64,000 nt of DNA from contig NZ_SMDS01000022.1 in assembly GCF_013753875.1 (NCBI RefSeq), positions 89,424-153,423 of the forward strand, given 5' to 3'. This DNA is from Candidatus Pantoea persica. Its GTDB lineage: Bacteria; Pseudomonadota; Gammaproteobacteria; Enterobacterales; Enterobacteriaceae. The notes under the pieces are model-generated. The model saw nothing but the letters and a program-made list of their open reading frames with translations. It had not been told where the DNA came from and made no database searches. A program made the translations under genes and the position numbers. Below, piece after piece: positions 1-11,893 of the stretch (the first letter of the stretch is position 1; every line of letters starts with the position of its first letter).

Positions 1-1
1 T

Positions 2-55
2 GCAGCCACGGTCGCTGACAAATTAACGGCTATTTTGGCGGGCAGTCTGCTATGA
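2..55 (+). CDS. 3' end of an upstream gene, probably a glycosyltransferase (partial)
   Basis: An open frame enters from the left edge of the window and stops at a TGA that overlaps the ATG of the next gene by four bases (ATGA). Only about 17 residues are visible, ending in ILAGSLL, so the family cannot be read from the protein. The stop-start overlap with a GT9 glycosyltransferase suggests translational coupling in the LPS core operon, which makes a glycosyltransferase the likely product; that is inference from context. Confidence 0.45.
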   Translation, partial: AATVADKLTAILAGSLL

Positions 56-1128
56 ACTATGTGTTGATCTACTTGCTTTTGCTGCCGTTCAAGCAGCTTT
101 TCCGGCTCTTTCGCCGCCCGACCGGCCGCACTCTGATTATCCAGACGGCAAAAATCGGCGACTTTATTAATATTACGCCGATGCTGCGGGCGCTAGGCCG
201 CTCTGAAGTGTTAGTCAGTAAAGCGATCGCGCCGCTGGTTCGCCACGACGATACCATTTCCCGCGCCTTCTTTATTGAAGAGGTGAAGCACAGCTTTATC
301 AGCAAAATCAGATTCGCTTTCCAGCTGATAAATCGCTATGACAGGGTTTATCTGGTGCAGCCTAACAGCGTTAATCTCTTTTTCGCCGCTCTGTGCAATG
401 CGCCGGAGAAGCAATTCCTGCGCACCTATGTCAGAAAATCCTACCATGCGATTTTCTATCGCAGCGCCAACGGCATTGTTGATCATGGCAAGCAGGATCT
501 GACGTTAGACAGCTACCTTAAATTGATTGATCGTCGCTACCGTTATACCGATTTTCACAAGCACGCTACTTCACCACTCTGGCTACCCCCCGCTCCGCCT
601 TCCGCGCTGCTGGCGCCGCGCGAGAGTATTCGGATTGGCATCAGCATCTCTGCTGGCAACCGCGCTAAAACGATTCCGGCATCCGTCTGGAAAACTCTGA
701 TAGACAGCCTGTCAGAGTTCCCTTGTACCTGGTTTATTTTCGGTCCGCCAGCAGAACAGCCGTGGCTGGATGAACTCAAGACGCTGACAGGCGAGCGCGA
801 CAATATTGTCAGCCTGATTGGGGCGTTACAGCTGGAGGAGGCCCCTTGGGCTATTGCGCAGATGGATTTTTACATCTCTTCCGATTCGGGGAACGCCTAC
901 ATTGCTGATGCGCAAAATGTTCCTATAATCATGCTATACGGTCCGTGCGAAATCAGAGAACAGCGCCCGGTCAATAATGTCCTTTTTATCGGCCCGGAAG
1001 ATGTACCCGCCTCGACGTTTGTTTTTGCTACCCGGTTTCGTTTCGACCAGCCCGCTGAAGTGCTGTTTGGATTAAATCAGGACAAGATTAATAAGATAAA
1101 AAACTTCATTACAGCTAATTTAGGATGA
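52..1128 (+). CDS. glycosyltransferase family 9 protein, LPS core heptosyltransferase-like
   Basis: 358 residues, close to the usual heptosyltransferase length. An N-terminal hydrophobic stretch is followed by the GT9 start (LIIQTAKIGDFINITPM, about residues 28-44). The C-terminal half has the GT9 features GISISAGNRAKTIP (about 194-207), the nucleotide-sugar pocket SSDSGNAYIADA (about 281-292) and MLYGPCEIREQ. It would add a sugar, probably heptose, to the LPS core on the cytoplasmic face of the inner membrane. It overlaps both neighbours by ATGA. The acceptor cannot be told from sequence. The gene looks intact, unlike the next four loci, so its product may be acting on a truncated core. Confidence 0.75.
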   Translation: MNYVLIYLLLLPFKQLFRLFRRPTGRTLIIQTAKIGDFINITPMLRALGRSEVLVSKAIAPLVRHDDTISRAFFIEEVKHSFISKIRFAFQLINRYDRVYLVQPNSVNLFFAALCNAPEKQFLRTYVRKSYHAIFYRSANGIVDHGKQDLTLDSYLKLIDRRYRYTDFHKHATSPLWLPPAPPSALLAPRESIRIGISISAGNRAKTIPASVWKTLIDSLSEFPCTWFIFGPPAEQPWLDELKTLTGERDNIVSLIGALQLEEAPWAIAQMDFYISSDSGNAYIADAQNVPIIMLYGPCEIREQRPVNNVLFIGPEDVPASTFVFATRFRFDQPAEVLFGLNQDKINKIKNFITANLG

Positions 1129-1706
1129 AAAGCGTAATGGCGCTAACTTCGCTTGTTGAGGCCGTTCAGCAAAGTAAAATTTTGGTGGATACGCTTTCAA
1201 CCTCTAACATCGAGCCGGTTCATATCGCTTTTGGCATTAATCATGCCTACGCACGCGGTCTCGGCATTACGCTTTACTCCATGCTGAAAAATCACCCTGA
1301 CCACGCCTTTCACGTCCATATCTTTTCTGGTTCGTTGGCCGACGACGATATCAGAAAATTGACTCCGCTGGTGGAAGGCCATGCGCTGGCGATTACACTG
1401 CATATCTTTAACATTCGCCAAAGCTTTCCTTATCAAGCGCTTCTTCCAGCCTTTTTTATCGCTCTTGTCGCTTTTATATTGCAGGCAGTAGCTGAAACCC
1501 GCTCAGCCCTGTTGCTGTTTAGACTTTTCTGCGTAGGTGCTGCTGTCTGGCACATTGCGCATGGCTCACATAAAATGCGCGCGCTCTGGCTGGGACTTAT
1601 TGTTTTGATGCTGATAGCCGGCTTCGGCGCTCAGAAATATGCAGCACGAGTCGCTGATCGAATTGAAACCGTGAAAACGGAAATTGAGCTTTATCAGCAG
1701 GGCTGA
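1125..1706 (+). pseudogene. chimeric ORF: 5' part of a GT8 LPS glycosyltransferase fused to mid-waaL
   Basis: The first ~100 codons match the start of a family-8 LPS glycosyltransferase (WaaO/WaaJ type: HIAFGINHAYARGLGITLYS, then a HVHIFSG segment). After about base 1430 the frame runs without a stop into hydrophobic sequence typical of O-antigen ligase (FFIALVAFILQAVAETRSALLLF), including the ETRSALL segment, and ends after the start of the large periplasmic loop. An in-frame deletion removed the catalytic part of the GT8 protein (no DXD motif remains) and the first half of WaaL. The ATG overlaps the upstream stop (ATGA). A 193-residue hybrid could be made but should have neither activity. 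Confidence 0.8.
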
Positions 1707-2060
1707 TCCTAGCACCTCTATCGGCGGGCGGATCGGCATGTGGCAGGCAGGTATGTGGGCCTTTATCCAACACTCGTGGGGGCAGTCGGCAGATAGCCGC
1801 AACCAGCAGGCGAAGCTCTGGCTCGACAACCACCAGCCTGGAACGCCATTGCCTATCTAAATATTCAGTACCATACCCATAACGATCTGGTTGAAAGCTT
1901 TTCCCTGCAAGGCGTGCCCGGCGGCGTCATTATGATCGCCTTTATGCTGGCGCTGCTGCTGGTTCCCGTAACCAGCAAACCGCTTCACTACTAAGGCTTG
2001 CTGCTCGCCGTGCCGGTTATCTATTTCAGTATGGGAGACTCACAGTTTTATAATCGTTAA
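1434..2060 (+). pseudogene. waaL: O-antigen ligase remnant (3' half)
   Basis: WaaL joins O-antigen to the lipid A core on the periplasmic side of the inner membrane. Only the 3' half remains. From ~1434 to 1706 it is read in the chimeric frame. After a +1 shift near 1706 it continues as TSIGGRIGMWQAGMWAF (the conserved Arg region), and after a second shift near 1850 as YHTHNDLVESFSLQGVPGG, which carries the conserved periplasmic His of WaaL. A TAA near 1991 interrupts the last membrane segments. With the GT8 fusion, two frameshifts and a stop, no ligase is possible, so smooth LPS through this locus is unlikely. Confidence 0.75.
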
Positions 2061-2151
2061 TCACCCTATTTTATCTTACTGATTTGAGGATATTTTTAAT
2101 GATGCGGCGCATGACTGACGCTTAAACTTCTTTGCAGGACAGTACCCAGTA

Positions 2152-3198
2152 ATGACAGAACCCCTTTAGTCCCCATTACTCAGCATCATCTCCCCCATGT
2201 ATAACGCCGGGGAGATGTTCAACACCTTTATGCAGTCGCTGCTGGCGCAGACCCTGACCTCACTGGAGATCATCATCGTTGATGACGGCTCGGTTGACGG
2301 CTCCGACGCACGCGCCGATGCGTACGCGGCGCAGCATCCTCATATCACCGTGATCCATCAGGAAAACGGCGGCGTGTCGTGCGCACGCAATGTCGGGTTG
2401 CGTATCGCGCGCGGCAAATATGTTACCTTTCTGGACACAGACGACACTATGCGCCCGGAGATGTACCAGATGCTGGTGGAGATGGCGGAGCGGGACGATC
2501 TTGACGCCGCGCAGTGCAACGCCGAATGTTTTTTCAGCGCGACGGCCGCACCAAGCCGCTTATCCCGCTCGACCACCTGCGCAGCACCCCGGTGCTGAGC
2601 GGCGTGGCGTGGCGTGGCGTGGCTCGATACTGTGCTAAAAACGCGGCGCTATCTGCACGTGGTCTAGCTGGGCATCTATCGCCGCGAGCTGATTGAACGG
2701 CAGCAGCTGACGTTCGAGCCGGGTTTACACCATCAGGATATCCCCTGGATCACTGAATTTATGCTTAACGCGCGGCGCGTACGCTATACCGAGCAGATTT
2801 TTTATCGCTACTACATGCACAACGCCTCCATCAGCAACCGCAAGCGTAACGTCGAGTATCAGCGTCACTATCTGAAGATTGCGCGGATGCTTGAGGAGAT
2901 TAACGCGCACTACCGAGATAAGGTGAAGATCTACCCGAGCTTTCATGCACAGATTACGCACGAGGTGCTGAGCGTCTGCCACTGCGTGCGCCGCGAACCG
3001 GAGCCGGCGGCGAAGCAGACGATGATTGAGGATATCTTCAGCAGCAAAACGCATTGGCGCATGCTGCGCAACGCGCGCGGCATTAAGCAGTTGTATCAGC
3101 TGCTGCTGTGTGGCTCGGTCGCCTCTGGCGCTGGCGTAACAAATAACCGCCCCGCAGGTTTCACTCCCGCAGGGTTTGCCCTACAATCGCCTTACTGA
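2152..3198 (+). pseudogene. family-2 glycosyltransferase, broken
   Basis: The frame starts with ATG at 2152 but hits TAG at codon 6 (2167). It then shows a clear GT2 nucleotide-sugar domain: SIISPMYNAGE, IIIVDDGSVDGS, GGVSCARNVGL and the DXD-type TFLDTDDTM. A frame change at a T6 run (~2530) and a 10-base expansion of a GGCGT repeat (2601-2620) cancel each other in frame, but another TAG lies at 2665 (VV-stop-LGIYRREL). The C-terminal part (RYTEQIFYRYYMHNASISN) is readable to 3198. It sits in the LPS core cluster and most likely once added an outer-core sugar. No intact product is expected. Confidence 0.8.
2601..2620 (+). repeat. (GGCGT)x4 tandem repeat inside the GT2 pseudogene
   Basis: Four perfect GGCGT units followed by GG. 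The protein context (SGVAWLD) needs only two units, so the tract appears to have expanded by ten bases, shifting the frame by +1. It looks like replication slippage rather than a designed phase-variation tract, because the gene also carries unrelated stops. Confidence 0.8.
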
Positions 3199-3217
3199 AA
3201 ATTAAGAGCATTTGTGT

Positions 3218-4109
3218 ATGGCAAACCCGACTCACGCAGACGTTACCCCACACAATATTTTGCTAATCAAGCTGCGCCATCACGGCGACATGCTGCTGAC
3301 CACGCCGGTGGTCAACGCACTGCGCCAGCGACTATGCCCAGGCCAATATCTATGTGCTGCTCTATAAAGAGACACGGCCGATGCTGGAGGCGCATCCAGT
3401 GATTCGCCAGCTGCACGTTATCGACCGCAAATGGAAGCAAGAGGGCAGCTGGCGCAAGCTGCGCCATGAGCGCGGCCTGATCGCCGCCGTGTGCGCCAGC
3501 CGGTACGATGAGTCATCAATCTCGCCGACCAGTGGTGCAACGCGCTAATCACCCTGCTGAGCGGCGCGCCGCTGTGTATCGGTTTCGCATTCAACAAGCG
3601 CAACAACGTTTTCTGGCGTCTGTGCTACAATGCGCAGGTGTCGACCGCTAACCATCGCCAGCTGCATACCGTCAAGCAGAATATGACAGCGCTGACGCCG
3701 CTCGGCATCTTCCCTGAAGGGGGGGCGTGTCGATGCGGAAAAGGTCGCCAGCGCTGCTGGCGGAACAGGACGTCGACACGCCCTTTATCGTGATCCAGCT
3801 GACCTCGCGCTGGCAGTTCAAATGCTGGGAATGAGGATAAGGTGGCGGCCACGATCGACCAGCTGGCGCAGGCGGGCCATAAAGTGGTGCTGACCGCCGC
3901 GCTCAATACAGCCTGCATCGCGCTTTTCGGCCCGACCAAGCTGACCTTCTGGCGGCCGTGGGGCGACAATAATCAGGTGATCTGGGTGGGCAATTATGGC
4001 CTGCTGCCCGCGACCCCGACGCCATCGATACCGGACCCGCCAGCACTATCTCAGCTCCATTCCGGTGGAGGATGTGGTTGCGGCCGCAAGGAAGTTTCTA
4101 CATGACTAA
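3218..4109 (+). pseudogene. waaQ: LPS core heptosyltransferase III remnant
   Basis: WaaQ adds the branching heptose to HepII of the inner core. The reading starts at 3218 with an N-terminus that fits (HNILLIKLRHHGDMLLTTPVVNALRQR) and shifts frame near 3330, where one extra base precedes YAQANIYVLLYKETRPML. It shifts again after CASRYD (~3510), and near 3720 at a G7 run. Near 3900 the sequence jumps from KVVLTAA to LNTACIALFGPTKLTFWRPWGD, so about 45 codons including the GVDSAPMH region of the family are deleted. The last frame ends by overlapping wabG. Position directly before wabG-waaA-waaE supports the name. Confidence 0.8.
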
Positions 4110-5235
4110 ATTACGCCTGGCGATCGCCCGGCAAAAATATCGCCCCGACGGCGGTGCCGAACGCTTTATCTCACGCGCGCTGGAAGCACTTGGCAGTGAG
4201 CAGCTGGATCTCAATATCATCACGCGCAGCTGGCAAGGCACGCCGAACCCCGACTGGCATCTGCATATCTGCAATCCGCCGAAATTCGGCCGCATTTCGC
4301 GCGAACGCGGCTTCGCCCGCGCGGCGCGCGCCTGCTGGGAAAGGGAGCGCTTCGATATTGTGCAGAGCCATGAGCGCATCGCCGGCTGCGATATTTTCCG
4401 CGCCGGCGACGGCGTGCACCGCGTCTGGCTGGAGCAGCGCGCGCGCATCGTGTCGCCGTGGCAGCGCCTCAGCGCCATGCTCAGCCCTTACCATCGCTAC
4501 GTGCTGCAGGCGGAGACGGAGATGTTCAACGCCGCATCGCTTAAAGCTGTAATCTGCAACTCGGTGATGGTCAAGCGCGACATCCTGCGCTACTTTACGC
4601 TGCCCGCCGAGAAAATCCACGTGATCCATAACGCCATCGATACGCAGCGCTTTCAGCCGGCCAGCGAGGCGAGCCGCTATGCGACGCGTCAGCAGCTGCA
4701 GCTGCCGGCCAGCGCCACAGTGCTGATCTACGTCGGCTCCGGCTTCGAGCGAAAAGGGCTGAAGGCCGCTATCGAGGCGCTGGCCGCCAGCGATCGCTAT
4801 CTGATTGTTGTCGGTCAGGATAAGCAGATGTCGCGCTATCAGCAGCTGGCGAACCAGCTTAACTGTCTCGATCGCTTGCGTTTTGTCGGCGTCCAGCAGG
4901 ATGTTCAGCCCTTCTATCACGCTGCCGACGCTCTGCTGCTGCCGACGCTTTACGACCCCTTTCCCAACGTGGTGCTGGAGGCGATGGCCTGCGGCCTGCC
5001 GGTCATCACCAGCACCGGCTGCGGCGGCGCAGAATTTATTACCGCGGGTCAGGAAGGATACGTCTGCGATGCATTTGATATTAAAGGGTTAAACAGCGCG
5101 ATTCAGGCAATACCCGCACTTTCAACGGACTCGCGTTTAGGCGAAGCCGCAAGGCGCAGAATCGAGCCTTATGGGCCGCAGCGACTGGCGCACGCGCTGA
5201 CCTCGCTTTACCAGCAGGTGCTTGCGCCTCGCTGA
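4102..5235 (+). CDS. wabG: GT4 LPS core glycosyltransferase, WabG-like (galacturonosyltransferase)
   Basis: 377 residues from ATG 4102, preceded by AAGGAAG. A GT-B family-4 protein: N-terminal LRLAIARQKYRPDGGAERFISRAL, Rossmann-like VIYVGSGFERKGL-type segment (LIYVGSGFERKGLKAAIEAL, about 213-232), and the C-terminal EX7E-type donor site (PFPNVVLEAMACGLPVITS, about 288-306). The location between waaQ and waaA and the YRPDGGAERF start are those of Klebsiella/Serratia WabG, which adds galacturonic acid to heptose II. E. coli WaaG, at the same position, is less similar from memory. The gene is intact and could still complete an inner core. The donor sugar is inferred from synteny. Confidence 0.75.
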   Translation: MTKLRLAIARQKYRPDGGAERFISRALEALGSEQLDLNIITRSWQGTPNPDWHLHICNPPKFGRISRERGFARAARACWERERFDIVQSHERIAGCDIFRAGDGVHRVWLEQRARIVSPWQRLSAMLSPYHRYVLQAETEMFNAASLKAVICNSVMVKRDILRYFTLPAEKIHVIHNAIDTQRFQPASEASRYATRQQLQLPASATVLIYVGSGFERKGLKAAIEALAASDRYLIVVGQDKQMSRYQQLANQLNCLDRLRFVGVQQDVQPFYHAADALLLPTLYDPFPNVVLEAMACGLPVITSTGCGGAEFITAGQEGYVCDAFDIKGLNSAIQAIPALSTDSRLGEAARRRIEPYGPQRLAHALTSLYQQVLAPR

Positions 5236-5311
5236 CAAAGTGGTGAGCCCATTTGGCCTTTCTGATAACATAAATTGATTTATGTGAAAATTTTTCTGCC
5301 AAGCTGTCGAA

Positions 5312-6594
5312 ATGATAACGATGACAACCCTTTACACCGTTCTGCTCTACCTTATCCAGCCGCTTATTTGGCTGCGTCTCTGGCTGCGCGGCCGCAAAGC
5401 GCCGGTGTACCGTAAACGCTGGGCAGAACGCTACGGCTACTGCACAGGAAAAGTGGAGCCGGACAGCATCGTGCTGCATTCGGTCTCAGTCGGCGAAACG
5501 CTGGCGGCGGTTCCGCTGGTGCGTGCACTGCGCCATCGCTATCCGACACTGCCGATTACCGTCACCACCATGACGCCGACCGGCTCTGAGCGCGCGCAGT
5601 CGGCGTTCGGCAAAGATGTGCATCACGTCTATCTGCCCTACGACCTGCCCGGCGCCATCAATCGCTTTCTCGATACGGTCAATCCGCGGCTGGTGATCAT
5701 CATGGAAACCGAGCTGTGGCCCAACATTATCCGTATCCTGCACCAGCGTCAGATCCCGCTGGTGATCGCCAATGCGCGCCTGTCGGAACGCTCTGCTAAA
5801 GGCTACCGCAAGCTGGGCGGCTTTATGCGCGACCTGCTGCAGCGTATTACCCTGATCGCCGCCCAGAACGTCGAGGATGGCGATCGCTTTCTGGCGCTGG
5901 GCCTGAAACGCTCGGAGCTAGCGGTTACCGGCAGCCTAAAGTTCGATATCTCCGTAACGCCGGAGCTGGCGGCGCGGGCGGTGACACTGCGCCGCCAGTG
6001 GGCGCCGCGCCGTCCGGTGTGGATCGCCACCAGCACCCATGAAGGGGAAGAGGCGATCGTGCTGGATGTGCACCGTCGCCTGCTGCAGACCTTTCCCGAC
6101 CTGCTGTTGATTCTAGTGCCGCGCCATCCGGAGCGCTTTAACGACGCGCGCGACCTGACGCAAAAACGCAATTTCAGCTTTACCCTGCGCAGCAGCGGCG
6201 AAATTCCCTCTGGCGCGACGCGGGTGGTGATCGGCGACACCATGGGCGAACTGATGCTGCTCTACGGCATTGCCGACCTCGCCTTCGTCGGCGGCAGCCT
6301 AGTGGAGCGCGGCGGGCATAACCCGCTGGAGCCGGCGGCTCACGCCATACCGGTGCTGATGGGGCCGCATACCTGGAACTTCCAAGATATCTGCGGTAAG
6401 CTGCAGGAAGCGCAGGGATTGATTACCGTGACCGACGTGATATCGCTGGAGAAAGAGATAGCCAACCTGCTGCAGGATGAAGATTACCGTCTCTACTACG
6501 GCCGCCACGCGGTCGAGGTGCTGCACCAGAATCAGGGCGCGCTGCAGCGCCTGCTACAGTTACTTGAACCTCATTTACCGCCACGGGCCCATTG

Positions 6595-6595
<1 letters not shown>
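5312..6595 (+). CDS. waaA: 3-deoxy-D-manno-octulosonic acid (Kdo) transferase
   Basis: WaaA (KdtA) transfers two Kdo residues to lipid IVA at the inner membrane, an essential step for Re-type LPS. About 425 residues, full length. The N-terminal signal anchor [21 protein letters not shown] is followed by the GT30 features [14 protein letters not shown] (with the catalytic Glu), [21 protein letters not shown] and [18 protein letters not shown]. Two starts are possible: 5312, or 5321, which gives the length nearest E. coli. Neither has a strong Shine-Dalgarno. The TGA overlaps the ATG of waaE (TGATG). Its conservation beside broken outer-core genes fits selection for a minimal LPS. Confidence 0.95.
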
Positions 6596-7847
<1,252 letters not shown>

Positions 7848-8657
7848 TTAATGCTGGCAGTTGGGGCACCAGAAGGTGCTGCGCTGCCCGTGCTTCCCAC
7901 TGACGATGGGTGTGCCGCAGGCGCGGCACGGTTCGCCCGCGCGGCCATAGACCTGTAGCTGCTGGGCAAAATAGCCCGGCTTGCCGTCGCTTTGCAAAAA
8001 GTCGCGCAGCGTGGTGCCGCCCTGTTCGATAGAGCGCAGCAGCACGGCTTTGATGGTGGCGGCCAGCAGCTGCGCCTCCTCCTCGCTCAGGCTCATCGCC
8101 GGACGATCGGGCAGGATCCCGGCGGTAAACAGCGACTCGCTGGCGTAAATGTTACCGACGCCCACCACCACCTTATTGTCCATCAGCCACTGCTTTATCA
8201 CCGTGCGCTTGCCGCGCGACTTCTCATAGAGATAGTCGCCGCTAAAGGCGTCGCTGAGCGGTTCAGGCCCCAGGTGCGCCAGCACGTTGCTGCCTTCTGG
8301 ATCGGTGCTCCACAGCCAAGCGCCGAAGCGGCGTGGATCGGTGTAGCGCAGCACCTTGCTGTTGCTCATCACCAGATCGACATGGTCATGCTTCGCGGCG
8401 GGCTGTTCCTCCGGCAGGACGCGCAGGCGGCCGGACATGCCGAGATGAATGATAATCCAGCCGTGCGGCAGCTCCAGCAGCAGGTATTTGGCCCGGCGCT
8501 GCACGCTCAGCACCGGCTGGTCGCTGAGGGTATGGATCTCCTGCGAAACGGGCCTGCGCAGGCGCGCGTTGCGCACCACGGCATGAAGAATGGTTTCGCC
8601 GACCAGATGCGGTTCAATGCCGCGGCGACTGGTTTCGACCTCCGGTAATTCCGGCAT
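7848..8657 (-). CDS. mutM: formamidopyrimidine-DNA glycosylase
   Basis: 269 residues. Excises 8-oxoguanine and formamidopyrimidines opposite C and nicks the strand. It begins [15 protein letters not shown], where the N-terminal Pro (after Met removal) is the nucleophile and Glu the catalytic acid. Lys in MSGRLRVLP and the C-terminal zinc finger ([24 protein letters not shown], four Cys) are complete. It lies downstream of rpmB-rpmG in the same direction, separated by a terminator hairpin, and ends one base from convergent coaD. Intact, so base-excision of oxidised guanine is kept while radC and ligB are lost. Confidence 0.97.
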   Translation of the reverse strand: MPELPEVETSRRGIEPHLVGETILHAVVRNARLRRPVSQEIHTLSDQPVLSVQRRAKYLLLELPHGWIIIHLGMSGRLRVLPEEQPAAKHDHVDLVMSNSKVLRYTDPRRFGAWLWSTDPEGSNVLAHLGPEPLSDAFSGDYLYEKSRGKRTVIKQWLMDNKVVVGVGNIYASESLFTAGILPDRPAMSLSEEEAQLLAATIKAVLLRSIEQGGTTLRDFLQSDGKPGYFAQQLQVYGRAGEPCRACGTPIVSGKHGQRSTFWCPNCQH

Positions 8658-8684
8658 ATTATCTCCTCACAAAGCGACAAAAAC

Positions 8685-8711
8685 AAAAAACCCGGCTAGG
8701 GCCGGGTTTTT
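8685..8711 (-). terminator. hairpin terminator between rpmG and mutM
   Basis: GC-rich stem cccggc/gccggg with a 4-base loop, flanked by A6 on one side and T5 on the other, so it can act in both directions. On the minus strand it lies after rpmG and before mutM and would end or attenuate the rpmB-rpmG transcript. Confidence 0.8.
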
Positions 8712-8726
8712 CGCAGAGCACCAAAA

Positions 8727-8897
<171 letters not shown>

Positions 8898-8905
8898 TCA
8901 GTTCC

Positions 8906-9163
<258 letters not shown>

Positions 9164-9383
9164 TCAGCTCGAGCTTCAAAAACCAGGTCTTGGCCGCCTC
9201 GTCAGGCTCATAGCCCGCCAGGCGAGTTCCATGTGAACCCGCTAAGCTGGCCCAAACGCCAAACCCGAGATTCTCAAAGGCGGCAAAGTATACGCCGCTC
9301 AGCGCAAGTGCTCAAGTCCCGAACAGATAAAGATCCCTGAAGATCGCGCAAAAACCGCCATCCGTATTGACGCGCCTGGCTTT

Positions 9384-9940
9384 TTACAGCCAACCGCGCT
9401 CGGCAAAAGAGACATACTCGCCGTGACTGATCACCAGATGGTTGAGCAGACGAATATTCATCAGGGCGCAGGCGGCGCTGACCTTGTGCGTAATGTGGCG
9501 GTCGGCGCGGCTTGGCTCCGCCATGCCGGAAGTATTATTGTGCGCCAGAATAATCGCCGCAGCGTTAAGCTTGAGCGCCTCGCGCACGATCTCGCGCGGA
9601 TGCACCTCTACGCTGTTAATGGACCCCGTAAAGATTTTCTGCGCCTGCAGGACGCGATGCTGGTTGTCGAGGAAAATCGCCATAAAAATTTCGCGCTCCT
9701 GATGCGCCAGCATGCTTTGCAGACAGTGTCGCATCACCTGCGGATTGGTCATCCCATGCTCCTGCGCCATCTGGCTGGCGAAAAGCGCCGCCCTGGATCG
9801 GCGATGCCGTGCAGCTGCGCCAGCGTCATGACGTTCACCCCCACCGCGCCGGTGCGCAGAAAGATCGCCAGCAGCTCCGCGTCGTTCAGCGCCTCTGCAC
9901 CCATCAGCCGCAATTTTTCCCGTGGTGTCATCGTCGTCAT
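9384..9940 (-). pseudogene. radC: RadC/YicR-family JAMM protein, broken
   Basis: The N-terminal part starts at 9940 ([34 protein letters not shown]). It loses about 20 codons after MTLAQ, and shifts frame near 9780. The C-terminal part in the other frame ([14 protein letters not shown] through [13 protein letters not shown] to [11 protein letters not shown]) is the complete JAMM-like domain. Its metal motif reads AHNNTSG where the family has AHNHPSG, so a metal-ligand His is also changed to Asn. It sits between rpmB and coaBC as in E. coli. Function of intact RadC is not settled; this copy is dead by three criteria. Confidence 0.85.
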
Positions 9941-10122
9941 CTGTGCCTCCTGCCGTTGACGACATCATGGTCAAATGCTGTATGCTTAACCAGCACTTTC
10001 TGGCAAATTTACACGACGGATCGCAAACGCAGGCGGTGAAAAGGTGTCAGGCCGGATTTATGATAGAGTTCTGCCATTCTGCCGCGCCCTGATGCGGCAA
10101 CCAGCGAGATGAGGCCAACAGT

Positions 10123-11355
10123 ATGATGGGATTAGCCGGAACGAAAATTCTGCTTGGCTTAAGCGGCGGCATTGCCGCGTATAAAACGCCCGAGCTGGTG
10201 CGCCGCCTACGCGAGCGAGGCGCCGAGGTACGCGTAATGATGACGCCAGCCGCCAAAGCGTTTATTACGCCGCTCAGCCTGCAGGCCGTTTCCGGCCATC
10301 CGGTGTTTGAAGACCTGCTCGATCCCGCCGCCAAAGCGGCTATGGGGCATATCGAACTGGCGAAATGGGCCGATTTAGTGGTGCTGGCGCCCACGTCCGC
10401 CGACCTGATCGCTCGCCTTGCCGCTGGCATGGCTAATGACCTAGTCACGACGGCCTGTCTAGCCACCGCCGCGCCCATTGCCGTAGTGCCGGCGATGAAT
10501 CAGCAGATGTATCGCGCCGCCGCGACCCAGCATAACCTGCAGCTGCTGGCGGCACGCGGGCTGCTGATTTGGGGGCCCGACAGCGGCAGCCAAGCGTGCG
10601 GCGACGTCGGCCCTGGCCGAATGCTCGATCCGCTGGCGATTGTCGACCATGCAGCGCAGTGGGCGTCGCCCGTCAACAATCTGCAACATCTCAACATTAT
10701 GATCACCGCCGGTCCGACGCGCGAAGCGCTCGACCCGGTACGCTATATCAGCAATCACAGCTCCGGCAAGATGGGCTTTGCCATCGCCGCCGCCGCGGCG
10801 AAGCGCGGCGCCAGCGTGACGCTGGTGTCCGGTCCGGTAAGCCTGCCGACGCCGCCCGGGGTTAAGCGTATCGACGTCACCAGCGCGCTGGAGATGGAGG
10901 CCGCCGTGATGGCTGAGGCGGCGCAACAGCAGATTTTCATTGGCAGCGCCGCCGTGGCAGACTACCGTGCCGCCGCGATCGCAGCGGAAAAAATAAAAAA
11001 ACAGGGCGGCGAAGATGACGCCATCATGCTGCAGCTGGTGAAAAACCCGGATATCGTGGCGGGCGTCGCCGCGCTGCAGCACCACCGGCCTTATGTGGTT
11101 GGATTTGCCGCAGAAACCCAGAATGTGGAAGAATACTCGCGACAAAAACGGGTACTTAAAAACCTGGATCTGATCTGCGCCAACGATGTGGCAAAAGCCG
11201 GACAGGGATTTAACAGCGATACCAACGCGCTTGACCTTTTTTGGCAGGAGGGAGAAAAACGCTTACCGCTCATCGATAAGACGCTCCTTGGCCAACAGTT
11301 ATTAGACGAGATTGTCCGCCTTTATGATGAAAAAAATCGACGTAAAGATTCTTGA
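10123..11355 (+). CDS. coaBC: phosphopantothenoylcysteine decarboxylase / phosphopantothenate-cysteine ligase
   Basis: 410 residues (ATG 10123, or the adjacent ATG 10126 that aligns with the E. coli start). The N-terminal CoaC flavoprotein domain has [27 protein letters not shown] and the catalytic [10 protein letters not shown]. The C-terminal CoaB domain has [25 protein letters not shown] and the KNPDIV segment. Makes 4'-phosphopantetheine from phosphopantothenate, cysteine and CTP. Overlaps dut by 32 bp as in E. coli. Divergent from radC. Intact; together with coaD it indicates retained CoA synthesis. Confidence 0.96.
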   Translation: MMGLAGTKILLGLSGGIAAYKTPELVRRLRERGAEVRVMMTPAAKAFITPLSLQAVSGHPVFEDLLDPAAKAAMGHIELAKWADLVVLAPTSADLIARLAAGMANDLVTTACLATAAPIAVVPAMNQQMYRAAATQHNLQLLAARGLLIWGPDSGSQACGDVGPGRMLDPLAIVDHAAQWASPVNNLQHLNIMITAGPTREALDPVRYISNHSSGKMGFAIAAAAAKRGASVTLVSGPVSLPTPPGVKRIDVTSALEMEAAVMAEAAQQQIFIGSAAVADYRAAAIAAEKIKKQGGEDDAIMLQLVKNPDIVAGVAALQHHRPYVVGFAAETQNVEEYSRQKRVLKNLDLICANDVAKAGQGFNSDTNALDLFWQEGEKRLPLIDKTLLGQQLLDEIVRLYDEKNRRKDS

Positions 11356-11782
11356 TGCGCGCGTTGGCGCGGAGTTTCCGCTGCCGACCTACGCGACCTC
11401 TGGCTCCGCCGGACTTGATTTGCGCGCCTGCACAGACGGCGCGCTGGAAATCATGCCCGGCATGACCACGCTGGTGCCAACCGGCCTGGCGATTCATATC
11501 GGCGATCCCAGCCTCACCGCGGTTATCCTGCCGCGCTCTGGCCTGGGCCATAAGCACGGCATCGTGCTGGGCAACCTGGTGGGGCTGATTGACTCCGACT
11601 ATCAGGGCCAGCTGATGGTCTCTGTCTGGAACCGCGGCCAGCAGAGCTTTACGCTGCATCCCGGCGATCGTCTGGCGCAGCTGGTCTTTGTGCCGGTCGT
11701 GCAGGCGGAGTTCAACCTGGTGGAAGATTTTGACGCCAGCGCCCGCGGCGAGGGCGGCTTCGGCCATTCAGGTCGTCAGTAA
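11324..11782 (+). CDS. dut: deoxyuridine 5'-triphosphate nucleotidohydrolase (dUTPase)
   Basis: 152 residues from ATG 11324, inside the end of coaBC. Hydrolyses dUTP to dUMP and keeps uracil out of DNA. Five trimeric dUTPase motifs are visible: [37 protein letters not shown]-region and the C-terminal [11 protein letters not shown] that closes over the active site. Full length and intact. Confidence 0.97.
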   Translation: MMKKIDVKILDARVGAEFPLPTYATSGSAGLDLRACTDGALEIMPGMTTLVPTGLAIHIGDPSLTAVILPRSGLGHKHGIVLGNLVGLIDSDYQGQLMVSVWNRGQQSFTLHPGDRLAQLVFVPVVQAEFNLVEDFDASARGEGGFGHSGRQ

Positions 11783-11893
11783 CGCCCGCATTTGCTTAAC
11801 CATCTGTTTATTTCTTATCAGACTTAAAACGCGTTTTTAAAGCTGACAGAAAGGTATGCCTGTTCAGGGTAAATTTCAGGGGTTTTTAAGATC

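Noticed and set aside
2601..2620. GGCGT repeat as a phase-variation switch of a glycosyltransferase
   Set aside because: The gene also has two TAG codons and a separate frame change, so repeat-length changes could not restore it.
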